A stretch of DNA of 64,000 bases, from positions 1-64,000 of the forward strand of contig CAZVYN010000012.1 in assembly GCA_964631125.1 (NCBI GenBank), given 5' to 3'. This document shows, piece by piece, positions 35,396 through 43,869 of the stretch; the first letter of the stretch is position 1; each line of letters starts with the position of its first letter. Made by a program: the position numbers and the translations under genes. Source of the stretch: CAZVYN01 sp964631125. Its GTDB lineage: Bacteria > Eisenbacteria > RBG-16-71-46 > CAIMUX01. The notes under the pieces were generated by a model. It saw only the letters and a program-made list of their open reading frames with translations, searched no databases and was not told the origin of the DNA.

Positions 35396-36781
35396 ATGCG
35401 ACTTCGTGGGGGCGCGGAGGTCGGGACCGTCTCCGCGCGCGGCAGGCACCTCGTCGTCTTGTGGGGACTCCTGGTCGCGCTGCTGGCGGCGGCGAATCTC
35501 GCGAGCTTCCTGCTTTATCGATCGGTGCGCGAACAGCTCGACCAGCAACTCGGCGCGCGACTCCTCTCGATCGCCACCACCGCGGCCGAGGCGATCGGCG
35601 CCGCCCGCTTCGAAGCGCTCGCCTCGGACAGCGTCGGCGGCGCCGTGCAGCGCAGCGTCGCGGCCGAGTTGTCCCGCATCGCCGCGACGAACGAGCTGGA
35701 CAACGTCGCGGTGGTCGACCGCGAGGGACGCTCGATTCTCGACCTCCGTCTCTCGGCCGCACGCGGCGCTCGCCATCCCTTGCTCGACCTGGAGCCCGAA
35801 CTGCGCGCCACGCTCGTGTCGGGCGTCCCGCAGACGACTCGCCTGATCCAAGTGGAGGGGCTGCGAGGCGAGTATCTGAAGACCGGCTTCGCTCCGTTCG
35901 AGGACGCGTCGGGTCGAATCGTCGGAGGCATCGCCGTCGAAGGCGGCTCCGAGTTCTTCCGTGTGCTCCCCGCGCTGCGGACGCAGCTCTGGGGATCGAC
36001 GGCCTTGGGCGGGGCGGCCGCCGCGATTCTCGGGTTGCTCTTCCTGCGGCATGTACGTGCATTGATCCAACTGGAAGAGCGGCTGCGCGGCAGCGCCGCG
36101 TTGGTCGCGATCGGACAGCTGTCGGCCATCGTGGCGCACGAGATCCGCAACCCGCTCGCCATCATCCGTTCGCGCGCCGAACGGGTGGGAGCGAAGATCC
36201 GGCAAGGCCGCGACACCGCGGAGGTCCTCGATTGGTTCGACGCCATCCCTCGCGAGATCGACCGATTGGATCACATCCTGACGAACTATCTCTCGCTCGC
36301 CCGGCCGCAGGAGCTCGCTGCCGGCGAATGCTCGGCGGCGCAGGTCTTCGACGACACGATTGCTCTGCTCTCCGCGGATGCGGAGATCCGCGGCGTCCGG
36401 CTGTCGAGCGAGACGGAGAGCGATCCCACCGCGAGTCTGCGCGTCCCGATGGGCGCGCGACCCTTACAGCAGGTCATCTTGAACCTCGCTCTCAACGGGC
36501 TCCAGGCGATGCCCAATGGCGGGCGACTCTCGCTGCGGGCGCGGCGATCGAAAGGCGCGGTCGTGCTCGAAGTAGAGGACACCGGCGAGGGGATGGACGA
36601 TCGAGCCAGGGAGCAGGCATTGGAGCCGTTTTTCACCACGAAGCCGACCGGTTCGGGGCTGGGCCTGACGTTGGTACGCACCTTGATCGAGGCTCGAGGC
36701 GGCTCGGTCGAACTGCAGTCGATCCCGGGCCAGGGGACCACCGTCCGTCTCTCGCTTCCCGACTCGCGGAGATCCGCATGA
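35396..36781 (+). CDS. Membrane sensor histidine kinase
   Basis: 461 residues. Two membrane helices (about 20-42 and 200-220) flank a periplasmic sensor region with PAS/Cache-like sequence. The kinase core has VAHEIRNPLAII (phosphoacceptor histidine near 247), NLALNGLQAMPNGG (N box), DTGEGMDD (G1) and TTKPTGSGLGL (F/G2). It autophosphorylates and passes phosphate to the response regulator whose ATG overlaps its stop codon by 4 bases. Its stimulus is unknown, but the downstream envelope genes suggest a cell-surface signal. Confidence 0.9.
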   Translation: MRLRGGAEVGTVSARGRHLVVLWGLLVALLAAANLASFLLYRSVREQLDQQLGARLLSIATTAAEAIGAARFEALASDSVGGAVQRSVAAELSRIAATNELDNVAVVDREGRSILDLRLSAARGARHPLLDLEPELRATLVSGVPQTTRLIQVEGLRGEYLKTGFAPFEDASGRIVGGIAVEGGSEFFRVLPALRTQLWGSTALGGAAAAILGLLFLRHVRALIQLEERLRGSAALVAIGQLSAIVAHEIRNPLAIIRSRAERVGAKIRQGRDTAEVLDWFDAIPREIDRLDHILTNYLSLARPQELAAGECSAAQVFDDTIALLSADAEIRGVRLSSETESDPTASLRVPMGARPLQQVILNLALNGLQAMPNGGRLSLRARRSKGAVVLEVEDTGEGMDDRAREQALEPFFTTKPTGSGLGLTLVRTLIEARGGSVELQSIPGQGTTVRLSLPDSRRSA

Positions 36782-38157
36782 CGCCCGAGACTCGGTTTCG
36801 CATCCTGGTCGTCGACGACGAACCTGAGATCGTGCGTGATCTCGTCGATCTCCTGGAGGAGGACGGGCACTGGGTCGAGGGGGTGTCGTCCAGCGCCGAA
36901 GCACTCGATCTCTTACGGGCGAATTCGTACGACCTGGTGTTGTCCGACCTGCGGATGCCCCCGCCGGACGGATTCGAGTTGCTGCGTCAGTCGCAGAGCC
37001 TGCGCCCGGAGCTGCCGGTGGTGCTCCTGACCGCGCACGCCGATCCCGATCTGGCGCGACGCGCGATCGAATCGGGCGCACATGATTACGTGACCAAGCC
37101 CTGGAACGCGTTCGAATTGCTCCTGCGTGTCCGTCGTCTGCGCGAGCGGTGGGACTTGATGGCCGAGCGCCGTCGACTCGAACGCTACGTCGAGCATCTG
37201 GTGGGTGAGTCCGGGGAGACGGTCTCGCTGGACGAGATGGTCGGCAAGGGACGGGCGATGGCGGAGGTCTTCCGTCTCGCGCGCTTGGTCGCGCGGTCCG
37301 ACGCCACGGTGCTCCTCCGAGGCGAAACCGGCACCGGAAAGTCCGCGCTCGCCTCCGCTATCCATCGACTCAGCAGGAGAGCCGCCGGCCCATTCGTGAA
37401 GGTGAACTGCGGCGCCATCCCCGATGCGCTGCTCGAGAGTGAGCTGTTCGGGCACGAGAAGGGCGCGTTCACCGGGGCCATCCGACAGAAGCCCGGACTC
37501 TTCGAGGTGGCGGATGGCGGCACCCTCTTCCTGGACGAGATCGGTGACGTGCCGCTGCCGATCCAGGTGAAGCTGTTGCATGCGATCGAGGACAAGACGA
37601 TCCAACGGGTCGGAGGGACCGAGACGATCACGACCGATGTGCGGTTGCTCGCGGCGACGCACAGGAACCTCGAGACGCTGGTCGCCGCCGGCGAGTTCCG
37701 AGAGGACCTCTACTATCGCCTCAACGTCTTTCCGATCACCGTGCCGGCCCTCCGCGATCGCCGAGAGGACCTGCCGCTGCTCGTGGAACACTTCTTGTGC
37801 CGACGTGGGGTGGAGGCCCAACGAATGCGGACGGAGATGCACAAGCTGCTGCTCGGAGCCACCTTTCCGGGCAACATCCGCGAGCTCCAAAATTTGTTGG
37901 AGCGGGCCTTGATCCTCGCCGGAGACGCGCCGCTGGGACCTGAACACTTTCCTACCCTGGCCGCGCCTCCGGCGCCGGTCGAGGCGGCGCTGCCGGTCAT
38001 TCCGGACGAGGGAGTCTCCTTGGAAGACCAAGAGCGCCTCTACATCCTGGCCGCGCTGCAGAAGGCCGAAGGCAACAAGAGTCAGGCGGCGCGACTGCTC
38101 GGGATGACCCGCCGGACCCTCTACTCGCGCATGGAGCGGCACGGGATTCCCGTATGA
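36778..38157 (+). CDS. NtrC-family sigma-54 response regulator
   Basis: 459 residues. Receiver domain (about 7-120) with VVDDEPE and phosphorylation site LSDLRMP (D near 55), and KPW near 104. AAA+ domain: Walker A GETGTGKS (about 182), sigma-54 contact motif GAFTGA (near 230), Walker B GGTLFLDEIGD, and FPGNIRELQNLLERAL. Fis-type HTH at the end: EGNKSQAARLLGMTRRTLYSRMERHG. It needs sigma-54 promoters, none of which is certain in this window. The ATG overlaps the kinase stop and the stop overlaps the next start, so five genes appear co-transcribed. Confidence 0.95.
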   Translation: MTPETRFRILVVDDEPEIVRDLVDLLEEDGHWVEGVSSSAEALDLLRANSYDLVLSDLRMPPPDGFELLRQSQSLRPELPVVLLTAHADPDLARRAIESGAHDYVTKPWNAFELLLRVRRLRERWDLMAERRRLERYVEHLVGESGETVSLDEMVGKGRAMAEVFRLARLVARSDATVLLRGETGTGKSALASAIHRLSRRAAGPFVKVNCGAIPDALLESELFGHEKGAFTGAIRQKPGLFEVADGGTLFLDEIGDVPLPIQVKLLHAIEDKTIQRVGGTETITTDVRLLAATHRNLETLVAAGEFREDLYYRLNVFPITVPALRDRREDLPLLVEHFLCRRGVEAQRMRTEMHKLLLGATFPGNIRELQNLLERALILAGDAPLGPEHFPTLAAPPAPVEAALPVIPDEGVSLEDQERLYILAALQKAEGNKSQAARLLGMTRRTLYSRMERHGIPV

Positions 38158-39236
38158 ACCTGTACCGGACCGTTCACTGCCTGCCCGCGTGGGTGCGTTC
38201 GCTCGGATGCGTCGCGGCGCTGATCCTCGCGGCCGAAGCGATCGAACCGGTCGGAGTCGGGACTGCGATCGCTCAGGAGATCTCGAGCAACAGCCCCGTT
38301 CGAGCCGAACTGGAGAAGACGGACCGCGCGCTCGATCGGGGCTCGGAGTACCTGTCGGCCAACTCCTGTGCGCGCGGTGCGCCGCTCCTGCAGCGCGCCC
38401 GCGAGATGCAGTCACGGGCGCGCGCCTCGCTCTCGAGCGGCGGGCAACGGCCCACTCGACTGGCGCTAGAATTGACCCGGCGCGCGCGGGTGCTGGTCAA
38501 CGACGCCATCCGAGCCTGTCCCGCCGACGCGCGCGCAGTCGATTCCGTGCGCGATCTCTTCACGGGCGCCGAAGACTTGGCGCAGCGCGTCGAGTCCGAA
38601 GTGCGCGAGAGTAAAGATCCGGAAGCGAACCGATACCTCGATGCCGCTCGCTCACAACTCCTGCGCGCCCGAGAGGCCTACCGAAGGCAGGACTTCCGGC
38701 AAGCCGTGCGCTGGCTGGGCGTCTCTCGCAATCTGTACCAGCGCGCCCTGCGCGAGGTGCGGGGTCCGCTCCCCGGAGTCGAACATGTGCGCGGGGCGCT
38801 GGAGCGCTGCGAACTCCTCCTGTCGGAGGTGCGATTGGGCCTGGCGGAGGCGCCCGATGCGGAGGCAACGGCGCTGCTCGGGCAGGCGGAGCGGTCGCGA
38901 GATCAGGCGCGCCGGCTCTTCGATGACGGCCGGCCCCTGCTCGCGCTTCGCTCGATCGCTGCCGCTCGGTCCAGCGCATTGGAGGCGCACTGGCGAGTGG
39001 GTCGCACAGTGGATGCCGATCAGGTGCGGCACGCCATCGAAATCGTGCGCCAGAGCCTGGACGAATTCGAACATCAACCTTCGACCGCCACGGCCGAGTT
39101 CGCTCGCGCCGCCCGCGAGAAGCTGGGCGAAGCGGAGGACGCGCTCTCGGCCGGAGATCGCGAGCGTGCATCGCTCCTCGTGCGGACCGCCGATTCCCTC
39201 GTCCGACGGTTGGCCGAGAGTCCGGACGCCCCATGA
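38154..39236 (+). CDS. Secreted helical-repeat protein of unknown function
   Basis: 360 residues, ATG overlapping the response-regulator stop codon. The N terminus is a signal peptide (about 1-40, ending AIAQE). The rest is almost entirely alpha-helical with repeated R/A/L-rich pairs, such as NRYLDAARSQLLRAREAYRRQDFRQAV and EATALLGQAERSRDQARRLFDDG, in the manner of TPR-like or coiled helical repeats. It has no known catalytic motif. It precedes a barrel gene and a YbbR-like gene in the same direction, so it may be the periplasmic part of a system controlled by the upstream two-component pair. Family not recognised. Confidence 0.6.
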   Translation: MNLYRTVHCLPAWVRSLGCVAALILAAEAIEPVGVGTAIAQEISSNSPVRAELEKTDRALDRGSEYLSANSCARGAPLLQRAREMQSRARASLSSGGQRPTRLALELTRRARVLVNDAIRACPADARAVDSVRDLFTGAEDLAQRVESEVRESKDPEANRYLDAARSQLLRAREAYRRQDFRQAVRWLGVSRNLYQRALREVRGPLPGVEHVRGALERCELLLSEVRLGLAEAPDAEATALLGQAERSRDQARRLFDDGRPLLALRSIAAARSSALEAHWRVGRTVDADQVRHAIEIVRQSLDEFEHQPSTATAEFARAAREKLGEAEDALSAGDRERASLLVRTADSLVRRLAESPDAP

Positions 39237-39255
39237 GGTGGGCCGCGAGGAGGGG

Positions 39256-40611
39256 ATGCGCGTCCCACTCTCCACGCTGATCGCGACGCTCGGTTCGCTC
39301 CTCTGCTCGCCGCTCGTCGCCGGCGAGAACGCCTCGGCACAAGCCGTTTCGACGATCGAGACTCCGTCTCCACAGCGGTGGTCGCTGCGCGGGCGTGTCG
39401 GGGTCGAGGTCGCCGCCCAGGGTGAGCACTTCGGGAGCGATGCGTTCCTCACCGGGGCGGCCGAGATCGACGATGTCCTCGATAGCCTCCGATTCCGCAG
39501 TCAGGGGACCTTCCCCGGGGGGTTGGTCCAACTCGCGATCGAACACGAGAAAGCCCCCGACATCCGCGTCGACGCGGCGTTTCGCGTGAGCGAGGCCCGA
39601 GCTCGAGCGGACCTCGAGACATACGCAAGCTGGCGACGCGCCGGCTTCCGTTTCCTGCTCCTCGATCGTCTCGAGGCCGAAGACGGCGACGTTTCCGCCG
39701 GCGGGCTCATCCACGCCCTGACCGCCGGCGCCGCGCGTCCCTTGGGTCGCTCCGGCGCGGAGTTCGCGCTGCGGTGGACGGAGGAACGTTCCTGGGCCGG
39801 CGAGGACTCGCTGCGATCACTCTTCGCCTACCGACTGGCGCGTCCCACGATTCGTCTCTCGGTTCCGCTCGGGCTTTTGGGCGAACTCCGGGTGGAGGGC
39901 AGCCGGAATCGCCGCTGGAGTGAAGGCGCGAATTCGTCTCGCGGAGGCTGGTGCGAGATCGAGGCGATGCGGTCCAACGACGAAGGCCGCATCGATCGCA
40001 TCGCGCTGCGGACCGAATCGCGTCGCTATCTGGAGAGCGATTCGCTCTTTCCCTCCGAAGACCGATGGGGCGCTGAGGTGGAAGCCGAGCGTCGACTGCT
40101 GGGTCCCATCGCTCTGCGACTCGCCGATGAGTTCCAGGAGGCCAGCTATGCCGCCGACTCCGATCTCTTCGCCGATCACCGCGAGAACACCGCGCGGCTC
40201 TCGCTCCTCGCGGAGTGGCCCGCGCTCTCGGGGACCGAATTCCGATGCGAGGCGATCCACGGAGTCATCCGCCATGAGTCGGATCGTTCGCGCGACTCGG
40301 ATCGACTGGGAGTCGGGTTCGGGGTCGCGCGGACGTCCGAGTCCGGCCTCTGGTGCGACTTCGGCGCCGAGTGCGGCCGACGCGACTTCCGCGTCTCCGG
40401 CGCCGGACAGGGGATCGACTACGACGGTTTCACCTTTTCGTTCGAAGGCTCGGATCACACCTACGCAAGTGTCTCGGTGGTGGGCGAGGTCCCTCTGCCC
40501 GGCCGCCTGCGCCTCGATCTCTTCGGTCACTGGGAGGATGAGCGGCACGATGCGAAGGAAGACGACGTCCGCCTGTGGATCCTCGACCTCGCTCTCACGC
40601 GCGGCTTCTGA
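39256..40611 (+). CDS. Probable outer-membrane beta-barrel protein
   Basis: 451 residues with a signal peptide (cleavage near ASAQA, residue 30) and GAGGAGGGG just before the ATG. The mature chain is made of alternating amphipathic strands with many charged turns and ends in LTRGF; a C-terminal phenylalanine is the usual BAM recognition signal. It does not match a named porin family to me. It is preceded by the helical secreted protein at a 19-base gap, and a YbbR-like gene follows 15 bases downstream. The substrate is unknown. Confidence 0.6.
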   Translation: MRVPLSTLIATLGSLLCSPLVAGENASAQAVSTIETPSPQRWSLRGRVGVEVAAQGEHFGSDAFLTGAAEIDDVLDSLRFRSQGTFPGGLVQLAIEHEKAPDIRVDAAFRVSEARARADLETYASWRRAGFRFLLLDRLEAEDGDVSAGGLIHALTAGAARPLGRSGAEFALRWTEERSWAGEDSLRSLFAYRLARPTIRLSVPLGLLGELRVEGSRNRRWSEGANSSRGGWCEIEAMRSNDEGRIDRIALRTESRRYLESDSLFPSEDRWGAEVEAERRLLGPIALRLADEFQEASYAADSDLFADHRENTARLSLLAEWPALSGTEFRCEAIHGVIRHESDRSRDSDRLGVGFGVARTSESGLWCDFGAECGRRDFRVSGAGQGIDYDGFTFSFEGSDHTYASVSVVGEVPLPGRLRLDLFGHWEDERHDAKEDDVRLWILDLALTRGF

Positions 40612-40626
40612 GATACTGCCGAAGCG

Positions 40627-41025
40627 ATGTCCCTCTCGTTGCGCCGAATTGTCCTCGACGACCTGGGCTACAAATTCCTCTCACTCCTCCTCGCCTTCGC
40701 TGTCTACAACCATGTGCAGTCTCAGGAAGAGCGCGTCGAGGTGCTCGTCTGCCCCGTCTCGGTGCAAGGTCTCGGCGGAGAGTTCACCGTTCGTGGGGAG
40801 ATTCCGGTCAGCTTGCGCGCCCGCGTTCGAGCGCGAGGCTTCGAGTTGCTGAGATTGCGCGGGGACCCACCGGAGGTGATCATCCGCGTGCATCCGACAC
40901 GACCGGGACGCCTGGACTACACGATTACGGCCGAAGACGTCGTCTTGCCTCCGGGGCTCGATGCGACGGTCGAGGCCCTGCTCGATCGAGTGACCGTCCA
41001 GTTGCAGATCGAATCGGCCTCGTGA
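40627..41025 (+). CDS. YbbR/CdaR-like membrane protein, short form
   Basis: 132 residues. An N-terminal membrane helix (LGYKFLSLLLAFAVYNHV) followed by a single YbbR-like beta domain (VEVLVCPVSVQGL, EVIIRVHPTRPG, YTITAEDVVLPPG). YbbR/CdaR proteins of Bacillus have four copies and regulate the diadenylate cyclase CdaA; this one has only one copy and no cdaA neighbour. It may serve as a periplasmic membrane-anchored domain of the preceding system. Confidence 0.55.
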   Translation: MSLSLRRIVLDDLGYKFLSLLLAFAVYNHVQSQEERVEVLVCPVSVQGLGGEFTVRGEIPVSLRARVRARGFELLRLRGDPPEVIIRVHPTRPGRLDYTITAEDVVLPPGLDATVEALLDRVTVQLQIESAS

Positions 41026-41078
41026 CGTAGAGTCCGAACGTTCGGCGGCCGATGATTTAGGGAAGAGGAGGACGCCCC

Positions 41079-41282
41079 ATGACCGACCAGCCCCAGTTCC
41101 CCTACTGCCCGATTTCGAGGCAGAAGTGCCAGGAAGGCAAGGTCTGGGCTCGGCCCGAGACAGAGGAAGACCTGACATACTGCGCGTTCTGGCATCAGAA
41201 GGAACACCGCTGCGTCTTCCGCATGGTCGAGTTCGATCTCTTCAACATCGCCCGCTGTCTGGACGAGCAACGAAACCGCTGA
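41079..41282 (+). CDS. Small cysteine-rich protein
   Basis: 67 residues with a good ribosome binding site (GAGGAGG about 7 bases upstream). Cysteines are spaced CPISRQKC and YCAF, HRC and ARC; at least five cysteines and two histidines suggest metal binding. No signal peptide is present. I do not recognise the family. It is followed by a promoter for the HU gene. Confidence 0.55.
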   Translation: MTDQPQFPYCPISRQKCQEGKVWARPETEEDLTYCAFWHQKEHRCVFRMVEFDLFNIARCLDEQRNR

Positions 41283-41356
41283 ACGCGTTTCTTCCAGGGG
41301 TGCGGCCAACCCGTTGACCCCGGCCTGCTTCGCCCGCGAAGCCTTGCGAATCTCCG

Positions 41357-41385
41357 TTGACTGCCCTTCCAGCCGGTGATAGCTT
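41357..41385 (+). promoter_or_regulatory. Sigma-70 promoter of the HU gene
   Basis: TTGACT (41357-41362) and TAGCTT (41380-41385), 17-base spacer. The leader to the ATG is about 120 bases. Confidence 0.7.
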
Positions 41386-41510
41386 GCCCGCGCCCTAAGT
41401 ACCTTTCTGTAAGCGAGTTCCGCTTTGGAGACCGGTGGCTGGCCTAGTTCGAGGAGCCGGCCCGGGAGGTCTTAGCCGCGCGGGCGGTGCGTCCGCCGAG
41501 GAGGAAGTCG

Positions 41511-41789
41511 ATGACCAAGGCCGACCTGGTGGACGAGATCGCGCAGCGTACGGGACTGACGAAGAAAGACGTCGCCGAGACTGTCGATGAGTTCTTGGAC
41601 GGTGTCGCGCGCGCCCTCGTGGCGGGCAAGCACATCGAGATCCGAGGTTTCGGAACGTTCAAGGTCAAGGACCGCAAGCCCCGAATCGCGCGCAACCCGC
41701 GCACCGGCGAACAGGTGCCGGTTCCTTCACGGAAGGTGCCGGTCTTCAAGGTCTCGAAGGAGCTGAAGGACAAGGTGGCCGCCGCCTGA
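41511..41789 (+). CDS. hup: HU/IHF-family DNA-binding protein
   Basis: 92 residues. The family signature is clear: KADLVDEIAQRTGLTKKDVAETVDEFL, KHIEIRGFGTFKVKDRKPRIARNPRTGE, then PSRKVPVFKVSKELKDKV. It bends DNA and compacts the nucleoid. The ATG at 41511 (GAGGAGG upstream) replaces a longer frame from 41487 that adds only a basic extension. rsmI begins inside its stop codon. Confidence 0.95.
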   Translation: MTKADLVDEIAQRTGLTKKDVAETVDEFLDGVARALVAGKHIEIRGFGTFKVKDRKPRIARNPRTGEQVPVPSRKVPVFKVSKELKDKVAAA

Positions 41790-42529
41790 TTCCCGGGATC
41801 CCTCGGGCTCGGTCCGAAGAGGCGCCGACGCGGGACCGCCTCCGCGGGCTTTTCCTCGTACCGACCCCGATCGGCAACCTCGAGGACATCACGGTGCGCG
41901 CCATTCGGATCTTGCGCGAGGTCGATTGGATCGCGGCGGAGGACACCCGGCGAACGGGAGTGTTGTGCCGCGCCTACGGCATCGATCGTCCGCTCCTGCC
42001 GCATCACGCCCATAACGAGCACCGCGAGACGGGGCGATTGGTGGCGAAGCTCCAGGCAGGCGAAGTTGGCGCCCTCGTGACCGACGCCGGCATGCCCGGT
42101 TTGGCCGACCCCGGATTTCTCTTGGCGCGCGCGGCGAGACGCGCGGAGATCTCGGTGACCGTCCTCCCGGGCGCCTCTGTCGTGACCACCGCGCTCCTCG
42201 CCTCTGGCTTCCCTCCGGAACCGTTCCAGTTCCGGGGCTTCGTCCCACCGACGTCGGCGCGACGGGCTGCCTATCTGGCCGAGGTCGCCGCAGTCGAGAT
42301 GACCGTGGTCATCTTCGAGACTCCGCACCGCATCCACGCGACCTTGACCGCCGCCATCCTCGCGCTCGGCGATCGACCGATCGCCTACTGCCGTGAGATG
42401 ACGAAGCTCCACGAGGAGGTGCGCGTCGGAACCGCCGCCATGCTCTTGGCCGATCTGCCGACGAAAGTTCTCGGGGAGTTGGCCCTCGTTCTGGGGCCGC
42501 GCGCCCGGCGCGGCGGGTGGGAGCAATGA
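41786..42529 (+). CDS. rsmI: 16S rRNA (cytidine-1402-2'-O)-methyltransferase
   Basis: 247 residues. RsmI methylates C1402 of 16S rRNA using SAM. Motifs: LFLVPTPIGNLEDIT, EDTRRTGVLCR, NEHRETGRLV, VTDAGMPGLADPGF, LPGASVVTTALLASGFPPEPFQF. The essential LFLVPTPIGN lies upstream of the first ATG/GTG/TTG, a GTG at 41894 that would delete it. The only plausible start is a CTG at 41786 overlapping the HU stop (CTGA), with AGGTGG 7 bases upstream; ATT 41789 or ATC 41798 are worse. It is thus the third probable CTG start in the window and is likely translationally coupled to HU. Confidence 0.9.
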   Translation: MIPGIPRARSEEAPTRDRLRGLFLVPTPIGNLEDITVRAIRILREVDWIAAEDTRRTGVLCRAYGIDRPLLPHHAHNEHRETGRLVAKLQAGEVGALVTDAGMPGLADPGFLLARAARRAEISVTVLPGASVVTTALLASGFPPEPFQFRGFVPPTSARRAAYLAEVAAVEMTVVIFETPHRIHATLTAAILALGDRPIAYCREMTKLHEEVRVGTAAMLLADLPTKVLGELALVLGPRARRGGWEQ

Positions 42530-43128
42530 AGGCGCGTTTGAAGGTCTGGGGCCGCGCGGTCGCGGCCCCGGTCGGCCGCGCGCTCGCGGCGGTCGGCATC
42601 GGCGCCAACGCGGTGACTGTCGTCGGCGCGGTGGCCGCGTTTCCAGCCGCGTACGGGTTCTACGCCGGGAATCACGCGCTCGCCTTCGGCGCGCTCCTCG
42701 GCAGTGCGCTCTGTGATCTGCTCGACGGCGCCGTCGCGCGTTCGAGAGGCGGATCGGGGACTCGCTTCGGCGCCGCGCTCGACTCGAGCCTCGATCGGTA
42801 CGGCGAAGGAATCGTCTTCGGCGGGCTCCTCGTCGGGCTCGCCGCGAGGAGCGCCGCCCCTTGGCTCCTCGGTCTCGCCGTTCTCGCCGGCGTCGGCTCC
42901 TTCTTGGTCTCCTACGTACGCGCGCGCAGCGAGGGCCTCCAGATTCCTTGCGAGGTGGGAGTGCTCGAGCGCCCGGAACGGCTCGTGCTCTTGCTCGTGC
43001 TCGCGCTGTGGGGCGATGCCGGAGCGGTCTGGATCTTGGGGACGATCGCAATCCTCTCCCACGTCACGTTCGCGCAACGGCTCGCGGTGGTCTATCGAAC
43101 GAGTTCACGCGACGGCGACCGTTCGTGA
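42526..43128 (+). CDS. CDP-alcohol phosphatidyltransferase
   Basis: 200 residues, ATG overlapping the rsmI stop codon. The CDP-alcohol transferase motif D-x2-D-G-x2-A-R-x9-G-x3-D-x3-D is complete: DLLDGAVARSRGG then GAALDSSLDR. Several membrane helices follow. The family transfers a phosphoalcohol (glycerol-3-phosphate, inositol-phosphate and so on) to CDP-diacylglycerol; the substrate is not clear. The second enzyme of this family in the window is at 62149. Confidence 0.85.
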   Translation: MKARLKVWGRAVAAPVGRALAAVGIGANAVTVVGAVAAFPAAYGFYAGNHALAFGALLGSALCDLLDGAVARSRGGSGTRFGAALDSSLDRYGEGIVFGGLLVGLAARSAAPWLLGLAVLAGVGSFLVSYVRARSEGLQIPCEVGVLERPERLVLLLVLALWGDAGAVWILGTIAILSHVTFAQRLAVVYRTSSRDGDRS

Positions 43129-43802
43129 CCAAGATGATTTCGGGCGGACTCTTCGTCTCCTTCGAGGGGGCCGAGGGCGCCGGCAAGACGACACAGATCG
43201 TCGGCGTGGTTCGCGCGCTGCGCGGCGAGGGGCGTGCAGTCCTCACCGTGCGGGAACCCGGCGGGACGAGTTTGTCGGAGGCGATTCGCGCTTTGCTGCT
43301 GGGTCCCGATGGGCCGCCGATCGAACCTTGGTCGGAGCTGTTGCTCTACGTCGCGGCGCGGGCGCAGTTGGTCGAAGAGGTCATCCGACCGGCGCTCGCG
43401 CGCGGCGCCGTGGTCCTCGCCGATCGTTACGTCGACGCCTCGGTCGCGTACCAGGGAGGTGGGCGTCGACTCGGAGCCGAGCGAGTGCGCACCCTGAACC
43501 ACTGGGCCACCCGTGGATTGCGGCCCGACCTGACGATTCTCCTCGATCTCGATCCCCGAGTCGGCCTGGAGCGGGTTCGCTCCGCGAGGGGCGCAGACTC
43601 GCTCGACCGGATCGAACGTGAGGCGCTGGAGTTCCATCGCCGCGTGCGAGCGGCGTACCGACGTGAAGCCCGGCGCAGTAAGTCCCGGATCGTTCTTCTC
43701 GACGCCTCTCGTCCCGCGTCGGAGCTCGCCGCCGAAATCCTCACGGCGATCCGAGGCCGCCTGGTGACTCGCCGATCCCGTCCCCGGACCGGCGGTCGCT
43801 GA
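43125..43802 (+). CDS. tmk: Thymidylate kinase
   Basis: 225 residues. Phosphorylates dTMP to dTDP for DNA synthesis. The P-loop is in FEGAEGAGKTTQ (about 13-24), VREPGGTSLSE and LADRYVDASVAYQGGGR mark the dTMP site, and LDLDPRVGLER follows. The start is a GTG at 43125 overlapping the previous stop codon by 4 bases; an ATG at 43134 is possible. It lies in a tight cluster with rsmI and the CDP-alcohol transferase. Confidence 0.95.
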   Translation: MTKMISGGLFVSFEGAEGAGKTTQIVGVVRALRGEGRAVLTVREPGGTSLSEAIRALLLGPDGPPIEPWSELLLYVAARAQLVEEVIRPALARGAVVLADRYVDASVAYQGGGRRLGAERVRTLNHWATRGLRPDLTILLDLDPRVGLERVRSARGADSLDRIEREALEFHRRVRAAYRREARRSKSRIVLLDASRPASELAAEILTAIRGRLVTRRSRPRTGGR

Positions 43803-43869
43803 TCGGCGCTCCTCTCTGGCCCGTGGTGGGCCGTTCGCCTACCGTGACCCGACGGGAGGATCGAATCGC

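Noticed and set aside
41314..41342. Promoter TTGACC upstream of the HU gene
   Set aside because: No acceptable -10 at 16-18 bases (CGAAGC); the element at 41357-41385 is better.
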